From Deltaproteobacteria bacterium (lineage in GTDB: Bacteria > Desulfobacterota > Desulfarculia > Adiutricales > Adiutricaceae), in NCBI GenBank assembly GCA_031278475.1, contig JAITKK010000200.1, positions 1-33,961 of the forward strand: a stretch of 33,961 nt of DNA, read 5' to 3'. A program made the position numbers and the translations under genes. Positions within the stretch are counted from its first letter, which is position 1, and every line of letters begins with the position of its first letter. A model generated the notes under the pieces. The model saw only the letters and a program-made list of their open reading frames with translations, was not told the origin of the DNA and ran no database searches. Positions 1-9,064 of the stretch are shown piece by piece.

Positions 1-141
1 GTTAATAACCATTAATTATGGTTATAAGCGATAAAAAATCAGAAAAAAACTATTTTAAAATTTTTTAAAAAAAATTTGATTCGTATATAAATATTGTTTA
101 GTGCTAATAAGTTGTTAATACATTGCTAATAATTATAATAG

Positions 142-159
142 TAATATCTTATGATATTA
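142..159. promoter_or_regulatory. Perfect inverted repeat TAATATC-TTAT-GATATTA, possible operator in AT-rich leader
   Basis: 7-bp arms with 4-nt spacer read directly; lies in AT-rich non-coding DNA about 240 bp upstream of the hdrA-like gene. Confidence 0.35.
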
Positions 160-343
160 GTTATATTATAAGCTATAAAATTAACGAATAAGGCAAAATA
201 ATGTAAATATCAAGGCGGGATCACCAGAAAGCATGTAAACTCAGGGCATCCACGGGGTAGGCTAACCCCTGCCCACGGAAAGACCCCCGTTGGGTCAATT
301 TCGCTGGAAAAAAGGCATGATTTTTTGTAATGTGCTTTGATCC

Positions 344-382
344 GGGGGGAACGACGCCCCCCAGGGGGGATCCCGGCCCCCC
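344..382 (+). promoter_or_regulatory. Two consecutive G6/C6 hairpins directly upstream of the hdrA-like Shine-Dalgarno
   Basis: GGGGGG-aacgacg-CCCCCC (344-362), 1-nt spacer, GGGGGG-atcccgg-CCCCCC (364-382); GAAAGG at 385-390, ATG at 396. Confidence 0.5.
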
Positions 383-395
383 GTGAAAGGTTGGC

Positions 396-3300
396 ATGAA
401 GAGCGGAGCGTCCGACAAGGTTGGGGCCGTGCTCGTGGTGGGAGGCGGCATCGCAGGCATCCAGGCTGCCCTGGATCTGGCCGGGATGGGTTTCTACGTC
501 CACCTGCTGGAGAAGAACCCTGCCATTGGCGGCCGCATGGCCCAGCTGGACAAGGTCTTTCCCACCAACGACTGCTCTATGTGCATAATATCGCCCAAGT
601 TGAACGACGTGGGCGCGCACGTCAACATCGACGCCATAAACAACGGGGAGCTCCTGTCGCTCGAAGGCGAGCCCGGGAACTTCAGGGCGAGGATCAGGAG
701 GCTCCCACGCTTCCTGGACGATCCCAAGTGCACCGCCTGCGGCGACTGCGCCAAGGCCTGCCCGGTGGAGATCCCTTGCGAGTTCAACGAGGGGCTCGAC
801 AAGAGGAAGGTCCCCCACAAGTCCTACGCCCAGGCCTACCCCAACGCCTACTCCCTCACCAAGAAAAGCATAAGCCCCTGCGTGGTGGCCTGCCCGGCCC
901 ACGTGAACGCCCACGGCTACGTGTCGCTCGCGGCGAAGGGCCGCTTCCAGGAGGCATTGGAGACCATACTGGACGCGCTGCCGCTCCCCGGGACCCTTGG
1001 GAGGATCTGCGCGCACCCCTGCGAGTCCGAGTGCCGCAGGGGCAAGCTGGACGAGCCCCTGGACATAAAGAACATAAAGCGGCTCGTTTCCGACAAGGGC
1101 GACATAACGGAGGCCGGGAAGGCCATCCCCGCGGGCCCTCCGGTAGAGGGGAGGGTCGCCATAGTGGGTTCCGGCCCGGCCGGGCTCTCGGCCGCGTACC
1201 ATCTGAAAAGAAGGGGAATATCCAGCGTGATATTCGAGAAGGAGGGGGTCCCGGGAGGCGCCCTGCGCCTTGGAATCCCTGACTACAGGCTCCCGCCCGA
1301 GGTCCTTGACAGCGAAATAGCCTTTATCAAGGATTTCACCGGCACGGACATCAGGCTCGGCATGGAGCTGGGGAAGGACTTTTCCATAGACTCCCTCTTC
1401 GGGGACGGCTTCGGGGCGGTGTTCCTGGCCATGGGGGCGCACGGCCACCTGCCCCTTGGGGTCCCAGGCGAGAATTCCGGCAAGCTTGTCCCGGGGGTGG
1501 GCTTCCTGCGGCGGGTGAACCTGGGCGAGCGTCCGGACCTCAAGGGCAAGAGGGTACTTGTCCTGGGCGCAGGGAACGTCGCCATGGACGCCGCGAGGTG
1601 CGCCGTCAGGCTGGGGGCGGCGGTGGATCTCGCCTACCGCAGGGGCCGGGGCGCAATGCCCGCCTGGCCCTGGGAGGTGGGAGAGGCCGAGGAGGAGGGC
1701 GTCCGCATAATCACCGGGATGGCGCCCATCGGCTTCGCTGAGAAAGCCGGGAAGATTAGCGCGCGGCTCGCGAGGACCCATGCCGAGGGCTCCATGGACG
1801 ACCGCGGGGCAAGGCTATCAATCGACAGGAAGCATGTGACCCATGAGGGCTACGACCTCGTGATATCCGCCACGGGCCAGAGGCCTTCCACCTCCTGCCT
1901 TCTGGATGAGGATGGCGTTTCCCTGGACGGGCGCGGGAGGATCGAGGTGGACAGGCTTACCTTCCAGACCGGGAGGCCAGGGGTATTCGCGGGCGGGGAC
2001 GCGCAGCTGGGCCCGGCGCTCGCGATAGACGCGGTGGCCGCCGGGAAGGAAGCGGCCCTTTCCATATCCCGCTTTCTCGCGGGCGAACCAATGGACAAGG
2101 ACAGGCCAAGGATTGCCTTCACCGGGGACGAGGAATACCAGGACCTTCCCAAAGACATCAGGTGGCGGAAAAAAAACACACTGCGCAAGGCATCCGACAG
2201 GGTCCATGATTTCGAAGAGTTCGACCTGGGGCTCGATGAGGCAAACGCCTTGGAGGAGGCTGGCCGCTGCGCGGCCTGCGGGGCCTGCTGCCTCTGCTAC
2301 CGCTGCGTGAAGGCCTGCCTTCCGGGGGCGCTAACCTTGGCCACCCACTCCCAGGGGGGGATCATGGAGGAACTAAGGGTTGGGGCGGTGGTTTTGGCGT
2401 CCGGGTTCGCGCCCTACGATCCCCAAGGGATCCTTGGCTACCGCTACGAGGATTCGCCCAACATCATGACCTCCCTGGAGTTCGAGCGGGTGCTCTCCGC
2501 CTCGGGCCCCTTCCAGGGCCACATGGCGAGGCCCTCGGACAAAAAGGAGCCCAAAAGGATTGCCTGGGTCCAGTGCGTGGGCTCCCGGGACACCAACGGC
2601 TGCGACAGGAAGTACTGCTCGTCCGTGTGCTGCATGTACGCCATGAAGGAGGCCGCGATCGCCATGGAGCATGCCCAGCCCCAAAGCCTTGAGGCCTCGG
2701 TCTTCTACATGGACATAAGGAGCCACGGCAAGGATTTCGAGAAGTACTACGAGCGGGCCAAGGCCCAAGGGGTAAGGTTCGTGAGATCCAGGGTCCACAC
2801 ACTCACCCCGTTCCCGGACGGCGACGTGGGGCTGGAATACGTCACGGGGGACGGAAGGCGCCTTACGGAACGCTTCGACATGGCGGTGCTGTCAATCGGG
2901 CTGTCACCCCCCAAATCCCTGGAAGGGCTGGCAAAGACCCTGGGCCTAAGCTTGAACGAGGACGGCTTCGTGGGGACACTGCCCTTCGACCCGGTAGGTA
3001 CCGGGAAAGACGGCGTGTACGCCTGCGGGGCGGCGACCGAGCCAAAGGACATCCCCTCGACCGTTGTCGAGGCCTCGGCCGCGGCCGAGGCCGCGGCCCA
3101 AGGCATCAGGGACCAAAGGTTCACCATGACCCGCGAGCGGGAATACCCGGGCGAGCGGGACGTGACGGGGGAGATACCCAGGATTGGGGTATTCGTGTGC
3201 CACTGCGGCATAAACATCGCCTCGGTGGTTGACGTGGAGGAGGTGGCAAGGCACGCGAGGACCCTTCCCTTCGTGGAGCTCGCGGAGACCAACCTCTTCA

Positions 3301-4898
3301 CCTGCTCGGCGGACACCCAGGACAAGATCAAGGACGCGATTAAGGGGCACAACCTCAACAGGGTGGTAGTCGCGTCGTGCTCGCCTAGGACGCACGAGGC
3401 CATGTTCCGGGAGACCCTGGCCCAGGCAGGGCTCAACAAGTTCCTCTTCGAGATGGCGAACATCCGCGACCAGGACTCCTGGGTCCACCAGAAGGAGCCG
3501 GAAAAGGCGACCGCCAAGGCCAAGGATCTTATGCGCGGTGCGGTCGCCAAGGCCGCCTTCCTCGAGCCGGCGCATCTGACCATGATGGGCCTCACCCGCG
3601 AGGCATTGGTGGTGGGAGGGGGCGCGGCCGGCATGGGCGCGGCCCTCTCGATCGCGAACCTGGGCTTCCGCACCCATCTTGTGGAAAGGGACGCCCACCT
3701 TGGCGGGAACGCCCTCAAGGCGTTCTCCCGGGACAAGGACATAGAGGCCTATGCGAGGGCCTTGGCGGACGAGGTGACGAAACACCCGCTGATCGAGTTG
3801 CACCTTGGCAGCCGGCCGCTCGCGTCCACCGGCTTCGTAGGGAACTTCGAGACAAGGCTGGAAGGCCCCCTTGGCGGGTTCGCGCTCAAGCACGGGGTGA
3901 CGGTACTCGCGCCCGGCGGCATGGCGCACGAGCCAAGGCTCTACGGCCGGGGCGAAATAAAAAACGTGCTCCTCCAGAAGGAGCTGGGAAAGCTCATAAA
4001 AGACAAGGATCCCTCCATATCAAAGGAGGGCGCGGTATTCGCCTTCATCCAGTGCGCGGGCTCGAGGGTCCCGGACAGGCCCTATTGCTCCAAGGTCTGC
4101 TGCACCAATACGTTGGATTGCGCCCTGTCGATCCTCGACAGGAACCCAACCGCCAGGGTCTTCGTGCTGTTTCGGGACATGAGGTCCTACGGCTTCAGGG
4201 AAAGGAAGTACGAGGAGGCGAGAAAACGGGGCGTCGTGTTCATCCGCTACGAGCCAGACAACCCACCAGAGGTGACGGACGCCTCAGGCAAGGTGAGGGT
4301 GACCGTCATGGACCACGTGCTCAACAGGCCGCTTGCAATCGACTGCGACTGCCTGACACTCGCGAGCGGCATCGACCCCGTCCCCATGAAGGAAGGGATA
4401 GTGGGGGTATTCAAGGGCCAGCTCAACGCCGAGGGCTTCCTCCAGGAGGCCCATATGAAGCTTAGGCCCGTGGATCTCGCGACGGAGGGGCAGTTCATGG
4501 CCGGGCTCGCCCACTACCCCAAGCCCATAGAGGAAAGCCTCGCCCAGGCGAGGGCGGCCGCGGCCAAGGCCGCGGCCATACTCGCGAGGCCCTGCGTCAT
4601 GGTGGGCGGCGTAGTCGCGGCGGTGGACCGGCACAAGTGCGCCGCCTGCTGCACCTGCGTGAGGTCCTGCCCCTTCAACGTGCCGGGGATCGTCCCCAAC
4701 AAGGAGGACCCCTCCCTTCCGGGGCATGCCCACATGGAGCCCGCCATATGCCAGGGCTGCGGCGTCTGCGTGGGGGAGTGCCCTGGTAAGGCCATCAAGC
4801 TCCATTTCTTCACGGACGAGCAGCTGCTGGCGAAGGTCGGCGCCCTCGCGGAGGCCCATGATCCGCAGGGCGCCTCCGAGGCGGGAGGGGGTGCCTGA
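396..4898 (+). CDS. hdrA: HdrA-like iron-sulfur flavoprotein with GltD/NfnB-type NAD(P)H oxidoreductase insert and second HdrA module
   Basis: 1500-aa ORF with SD; GGGIAGIQAALDLAGMGF, CTACGDCAKACP, GltD-like VAIVGSGPAGLSAAYHL...VLVLGAGNVAMDAAR...VFAGGDAQLGP, HdrA motifs YCSSVCC and YCSKVCC, second VVGGGAAGMGAAL, C-terminal CAACCTCVRSCPF/CQGCGVCVGECP. Confidence 0.93.
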   Translation: MKSGASDKVGAVLVVGGGIAGIQAALDLAGMGFYVHLLEKNPAIGGRMAQLDKVFPTNDCSMCIISPKLNDVGAHVNIDAINNGELLSLEGEPGNFRARIRRLPRFLDDPKCTACGDCAKACPVEIPCEFNEGLDKRKVPHKSYAQAYPNAYSLTKKSISPCVVACPAHVNAHGYVSLAAKGRFQEALETILDALPLPGTLGRICAHPCESECRRGKLDEPLDIKNIKRLVSDKGDITEAGKAIPAGPPVEGRVAIVGSGPAGLSAAYHLKRRGISSVIFEKEGVPGGALRLGIPDYRLPPEVLDSEIAFIKDFTGTDIRLGMELGKDFSIDSLFGDGFGAVFLAMGAHGHLPLGVPGENSGKLVPGVGFLRRVNLGERPDLKGKRVLVLGAGNVAMDAARCAVRLGAAVDLAYRRGRGAMPAWPWEVGEAEEEGVRIITGMAPIGFAEKAGKISARLARTHAEGSMDDRGARLSIDRKHVTHEGYDLVISATGQRPSTSCLLDEDGVSLDGRGRIEVDRLTFQTGRPGVFAGGDAQLGPALAIDAVAAGKEAALSISRFLAGEPMDKDRPRIAFTGDEEYQDLPKDIRWRKKNTLRKASDRVHDFEEFDLGLDEANALEEAGRCAACGACCLCYRCVKACLPGALTLATHSQGGIMEELRVGAVVLASGFAPYDPQGILGYRYEDSPNIMTSLEFERVLSASGPFQGHMARPSDKKEPKRIAWVQCVGSRDTNGCDRKYCSSVCCMYAMKEAAIAMEHAQPQSLEASVFYMDIRSHGKDFEKYYERAKAQGVRFVRSRVHTLTPFPDGDVGLEYVTGDGRRLTERFDMAVLSIGLSPPKSLEGLAKTLGLSLNEDGFVGTLPFDPVGTGKDGVYACGAATEPKDIPSTVVEASAAAEAAAQGIRDQRFTMTREREYPGERDVTGEIPRIGVFVCHCGINIASVVDVEEVARHARTLPFVELAETNLFTCSADTQDKIKDAIKGHNLNRVVVASCSPRTHEAMFRETLAQAGLNKFLFEMANIRDQDSWVHQKEPEKATAKAKDLMRGAVAKAAFLEPAHLTMMGLTREALVVGGGAAGMGAALSIANLGFRTHLVERDAHLGGNALKAFSRDKDIEAYARALADEVTKHPLIELHLGSRPLASTGFVGNFETRLEGPLGGFALKHGVTVLAPGGMAHEPRLYGRGEIKNVLLQKELGKLIKDKDPSISKEGAVFAFIQCAGSRVPDRPYCSKVCCTNTLDCALSILDRNPTARVFVLFRDMRSYGFRERKYEEARKRGVVFIRYEPDNPPEVTDASGKVRVTVMDHVLNRPLAIDCDCLTLASGIDPVPMKEGIVGVFKGQLNAEGFLQEAHMKLRPVDLATEGQFMAGLAHYPKPIEESLAQARAAAAKAAAILARPCVMVGGVVAAVDRHKCAACCTCVRSCPFNVPGIVPNKEDPSLPGHAHMEPAICQGCGVCVGECPGKAIKLHFFTDEQLLAKVGALAEAHDPQGASEAGGGA

Positions 4899-4899
4899 C

Positions 4900-5427
4900 A
4901 TGCCAGGGCGGGACTTCGCGCCAAAGGTCATAGCCTTCTGCTGCCAATACTGCGCCTACAGCGCGGCCGACATGGCGGGCTCCATGCGGCTGCAGTACCC
5001 CGCCGAGGTGGAGATAGTGCTCATCCCCTGCACGGGCCGCTTCGACGTGATACTGGCCCTAAGGGCCTTCGAGAAGGGCGCCGACGGGGTCTACGTCGCG
5101 GGCTGCCTCGAGGGCAACTGCCACTTCCTGGACGGGAACATCCGGGCCAGGAAGCGGGTGGACTACCTCAAAGAGGGGCTTGCCTCGGTGGGGGTCGAGC
5201 CAGGGAGGGTGAGGATGTACAACCTCTCGGCGTCCCAGGGCCCCAGGTTCGCGGAGATAGCGGGGGAGTTCGTGAGGGACGTCGCCTCCCTGGGCCCCTT
5301 CAGGGACGCCGGGCCGCTTGGGGGTCCCGACGATGGGACGGGGCCGGAAGGCACGGACGGCAAGATGACGACGCAATCCCAACAGGCGCGGGGGACGCCC
5401 GCCGGCACAGGCCGGGAAACGCCATAG
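4900..5427 (+). CDS. mvhD: MvhD-like hydrogenase iron-sulfur subunit (HdrA partner)
   Basis: CCQYCAYSAADMAGSMRLQYP...CTGRFDVILALRAFEKGADGVYVAGCLEGNCHFLDGN; ATG at 4900 is in the frame of the supplied 4726-5427 ORF and 1 nt after the hdrA stop. Confidence 0.92.
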   Translation: MPGRDFAPKVIAFCCQYCAYSAADMAGSMRLQYPAEVEIVLIPCTGRFDVILALRAFEKGADGVYVAGCLEGNCHFLDGNIRARKRVDYLKEGLASVGVEPGRVRMYNLSASQGPRFAEIAGEFVRDVASLGPFRDAGPLGGPDDGTGPEGTDGKMTTQSQQARGTPAGTGRETP

Positions 5428-5437
5428 GTCGGATACC

Positions 5438-6109
5438 ATGATAATAGCCGAAAGAAAGCCGATGAACGAGATAACGGGCTTCATCGAGGGCAAGGCAAAG
5501 ATCCTCGTGGTGGGCTGCCGGGGCTGCGTGACCGTCTGCAACGCGGGCGGGGCCAAGGAGGTGGAGATACTGGCATCCCTCCTGAGGCTCGGGGCCGAAA
5601 AGGAGGGCCGCGGCCTGCACGCGGACGAGCTAACCCTTGAGCGCCAGTGCGACCCGGAGTACGTGGAGGAGCTCTCCCAGCTCATGGACGGGCGCTACGG
5701 GGCCGTGCTCTCCATGGCCTGCCCCATAGGACCGCAGTATCTGGCCAGACGCTACCCGGAGGCGCGGGTGTTCCCGGCCCTCAACACAAGCTTTTTGGGG
5801 GGCGCCCTTGCGCACGGGGTATGGTCCGAGTTCTGCCAGGCCTGCGGCGACTGCGTGATCCACCTCTTCGGGGGCTTCTGCCCCATATCCCGCTGCGCCA
5901 AAAGCCTCCTCAACGGCCCCTGCGGCGGCTCGGAGGGCGGCAAATGCGAGGTATCCAAGGAGACCGACTGCGTGTGGCAGCTGATAGTGGACAAAATCAC
6001 GGCTGACGGCACATTGGACGCCTTCATGGCCATGGACCTTGTCAAGGACTGGAGGACGAGCCGGGACGGGGGCCCCCGCCGCATAGTGAGGCAAGAGCTG
6101 CTAAGATGA
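5438..6109 (+). CDS. metV: MetV-like methylenetetrahydrofolate reductase C-terminal-domain zinc/iron-sulfur protein
   Basis: Cys-rich CRGCVTVCNAGG...CQACGDCVIHLFGGFCPISRCAKSLLNGPCGGSEGGKCEV, directly upstream of metF; start could be 5462. Confidence 0.87.
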   Translation: MIIAERKPMNEITGFIEGKAKILVVGCRGCVTVCNAGGAKEVEILASLLRLGAEKEGRGLHADELTLERQCDPEYVEELSQLMDGRYGAVLSMACPIGPQYLARRYPEARVFPALNTSFLGGALAHGVWSEFCQACGDCVIHLFGGFCPISRCAKSLLNGPCGGSEGGKCEVSKETDCVWQLIVDKITADGTLDAFMAMDLVKDWRTSRDGGPRRIVRQELLR

Positions 6110-7047
6110 AAGGGGATTTCAAGAGCGGCGGCCGCCTGGAGAGGGTGCTGAGGGCCGGGGCCTTCGCCGTGACGGGGGAGCTGGGGCCGCCCAGGCACGC
6201 GGACCCGGAAGACGTGAGGAAGAAGGCCGGGTACCTGTTGGGGAACGTCGATTCCGCCAACATCACCGACAACCAGACGGCGGTCGTCCGGATGTCGTCC
6301 ATGGCCGCGAGCCTTATCGCCCAGGGCGAGGGGCTGGAAGCCAACATGCAGATGGTCTGCAGGGACCGCAACCGCATAGCCATGCAGTCGGACATCCTGG
6401 GGGCGGCGGCCCTCGGCGTCAACAACCTTCTCATATTGTCCGGCGACCACCAGAGCTTCGGCGACCACCCGGAGGCCAAGAACGTCTACGATCTCGACTC
6501 CATCAACCTCATAAGGGCCCTAAGGGACATGCGGGACAAGGGGGTGCTTATGAACGGCCGGGAGCTGCCCGAGGGCGGGAGGCCCAGGCTCTTCATAGGC
6601 GCGGCCTACAACCCCTTCGCCGACCCGGAGGCTTTCAGGGCTCTCAGGGCGAAGAAGAAGGTAGACGCGGGCGCGGACTTCCTTCAGAGCCAGTGCATCT
6701 ACGACATGGGCCGCTACAAGCGCTTCATGGCAAGGGCCGTGGACCTGGGGCTTACGGAAAGGGCCTTCTTCATGGCCGGGGTTACCCCCCTCAAGTCGAT
6801 GGGCATGGCCAAGTACATGCGGGACAAGGTCCCTGGCATAATAATCCCGGACGCCCTGATAGAAAGGCTCAAGGGCGTGCCGAAGGACAGGCAGGCGGAA
6901 GAGGGCGTGAGGATCGCCTGCGAGCAGATAGAGGAGCTCAAGGCCATGGAAGGCGTGAGCGGCGTCCACCTGATGCTGGTGGAGTGGGAGCACATGATCC
7001 CCGCAATCGTGCGGCAGGCAGGCCTCTTGCCAAGGCCCGTGCCCTAG
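6106..7047 (+). CDS. metF: Methylenetetrahydrofolate reductase
   Basis: 313-aa MetF-like protein (VTGELGPPRHAD..., NLLILSGDHQSFGDHPEAKNVYDLDSINLI, FLQSQCIYDMGRYKRF); ATGA overlap with metV. Confidence 0.92.
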   Translation: MKGDFKSGGRLERVLRAGAFAVTGELGPPRHADPEDVRKKAGYLLGNVDSANITDNQTAVVRMSSMAASLIAQGEGLEANMQMVCRDRNRIAMQSDILGAAALGVNNLLILSGDHQSFGDHPEAKNVYDLDSINLIRALRDMRDKGVLMNGRELPEGGRPRLFIGAAYNPFADPEAFRALRAKKKVDAGADFLQSQCIYDMGRYKRFMARAVDLGLTERAFFMAGVTPLKSMGMAKYMRDKVPGIIIPDALIERLKGVPKDRQAEEGVRIACEQIEELKAMEGVSGVHLMLVEWEHMIPAIVRQAGLLPRPVP

Positions 7048-7240
7048 GAAGCCCAAAGGGGGCGGGGGCAACCGCAACGAAAGGGCAGGGCACGGCTGAC
7101 GGCGCGTGTTTTCGCATGACGGGGCATGTTTTGGCGTATCGGCCGATAATCCCAGACATGCGCGCGCAAGGACCAGGACGACGCAAAGGGATGCCGTTTC
7201 GGCGATCCCCTGATACCCGGAGGACACCAAGGAGACGCAT

Positions 7241-9019
7241 ATGACGATAGACTGGCGGGAATACACGGCGAAAGGCGCCAAGGACTGCGAGATAGCCTTG
7301 GCCGCGGAGCCCCACCTTATCAGGATAGGCGAGCTCGCGGAAAAGATGGGCCTTGGATTCGAGGAGGTCCTGCCCCACGGGCACTACGTCGCCAAGGTGG
7401 ACTACCACAGCGTGCTCGGCCGTCTTAAGGACAAGCCCGACGGCAAGTACGTTGACGTAACCGCCATCACCCCCACCCCGCTCGGCGAGGGCAAGTCCAC
7501 CACCACCATGGGCCTGGTCCAGGGCATGGGGAAGAGGGGCTTGAATGTGGCGGCGGCCATCCGCCAGCCCTCGGGAGGGCCCACCATGAACATCAAGGGC
7601 TCGGCCGCCGGGGGCGGCATGAGCCAGTGCCTGCCGCTGACGCCCTTCTCCCTGGGGCTCACGGGGGACATCAACTCCATAATGAACGCCCACAACCTCG
7701 GGATGGTGGCCCTTAACTCCCGCATGCAGCACGAGGCTAACCATGCCGACGCCTTCCTCGCCTCCCGCAACCTGAGGAGGCTAGACGTGGACCCCTCCAG
7801 GGTGGAGTTCGGGTTCGTCATGGACTTCGCGGCCCAGTGCCTCAGGAACATCGTGATAGGCCTGGGCGGGAAGAACGACGGCTACCTGATGCAGTCCAAG
7901 TTCGGCATAGCCGTGAGCTCCGAGCTCATGGCGATACTGGCCTTGGCCAAGGATCTGGCCGACCTGAGAAAACGCATAGGCCAGGTCATACTCGCCTACG
8001 ACAAGCGGGGGGAGCCTGTCACGGCGGAGGATTTGGAGGTCGCGGGGGCCATGACCTCCTGGATGGTGGAAACCCTGATGCCCAACCTGCTCCAGACCTT
8101 GGAGGGCCAGCCCTGCTTCGTGCACGCTGGGCCATTCGCGAACATCGCCATAGGCCAGAGCTCCATCATAGCCGACCGGGTCTCCCTGAAGCTGGTCGAC
8201 TACCACGTTACCGAGTCCGGCTTCGCGGCCGACATCGGCTTTGAGAAGTTCTGGAACCTCAAGTGCCGCTACTCGGGACTTGTGCCCAACGCGGCGGTGG
8301 TGGTCGCGACAGTCCGGGCCCTTAAGTGCCACGGGGGCGCCCCGGTGCCCAAGCCCGGGAACCCGCTCCCCCCGGAGTACTCCAAGCCCGACGTGGGGCT
8401 TGTCGAGAAGGGGCTCGCGAACCTCATGCACCACGTGGGGATCGTGAGGAAGTCCGGGATTCCCCCGGTCATCTGCATAAACGCGTTCGTGACAGACACC
8501 AAAGAGGAGATAGCCGCCATCAGGAACGCCTGCGAGAAGGCTGGCGCGAGGGTGGCGGTCTCCGAGCACTGGCTCAAGGGCGGCGAGGGGGCGCTCGAGC
8601 TCGCCGACGCGGTTAAGGAGGCCTGCGATGAAAAGTCGGGCTTCAGGCTGCTCTACGATCTCTCCATGCCCTTCAAGGACAGGATCGATCTCGTGGCCAG
8701 GGAGATCTACGGGGCCGACGGGGTGGACTACTCGCCCGAGGCGGACAAGAAGATAGCCCTCTACCAGAAGGACCCCAAGATATCGAATTTCGGGCTCTGC
8801 ATGGTCAAGACCCACCTGTCGCTTTCGGGGGATCCCAACCTTAAGGGCGTGCCCAAGGGTTTCAGGCTCTTCGTCAGGGACTGCCTCATCTACGGCGGGG
8901 CGGAGTTCGTGGTGCCCGTTGTCGGCAACATCTCCCTCATGCCAGGGACCGCGTCGGATCCGGCCTACCGCCGCATAGACGTGGACACGGCCACGGGCAA
9001 GATCAACGGCCTCTTCTGA
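7241..9019 (+). CDS. fhs: Formate-tetrahydrofolate ligase, divergent
   Basis: 592 aa; [17 protein letters not shown]-loop, [55 protein letters not shown]. Confidence 0.92.
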   Translation: MTIDWREYTAKGAKDCEIALAAEPHLIRIGELAEKMGLGFEEVLPHGHYVAKVDYHSVLGRLKDKPDGKYVDVTAITPTPLGEGKSTTTMGLVQGMGKRGLNVAAAIRQPSGGPTMNIKGSAAGGGMSQCLPLTPFSLGLTGDINSIMNAHNLGMVALNSRMQHEANHADAFLASRNLRRLDVDPSRVEFGFVMDFAAQCLRNIVIGLGGKNDGYLMQSKFGIAVSSELMAILALAKDLADLRKRIGQVILAYDKRGEPVTAEDLEVAGAMTSWMVETLMPNLLQTLEGQPCFVHAGPFANIAIGQSSIIADRVSLKLVDYHVTESGFAADIGFEKFWNLKCRYSGLVPNAAVVVATVRALKCHGGAPVPKPGNPLPPEYSKPDVGLVEKGLANLMHHVGIVRKSGIPPVICINAFVTDTKEEIAAIRNACEKAGARVAVSEHWLKGGEGALELADAVKEACDEKSGFRLLYDLSMPFKDRIDLVAREIYGADGVDYSPEADKKIALYQKDPKISNFGLCMVKTHLSLSGDPNLKGVPKGFRLFVRDCLIYGGAEFVVPVVGNISLMPGTASDPAYRRIDVDTATGKINGLF

Positions 9020-9064
9020 CGGGCACAAGCCCTTGGCCTTACCCAAGGCAGCAAGGTTTCGTTC

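Noticed and set aside
1-200. Replication origin in the AT-rich left edge
   Set aside because: No convincing DnaA-box cluster and no dnaA/dnaN neighbourhood; truncated by the window edge.
210-1781. 523-aa - strand ORF antisense to hdrA
   Set aside because: Coding-strand shadow of a GC-rich gene; composition is low-complexity G/P/R/V-rich with no recognisable domain.
7048-7240. THF riboswitch upstream of fhs
   Set aside because: No recognisable THF aptamer core; only a short palindrome seen.
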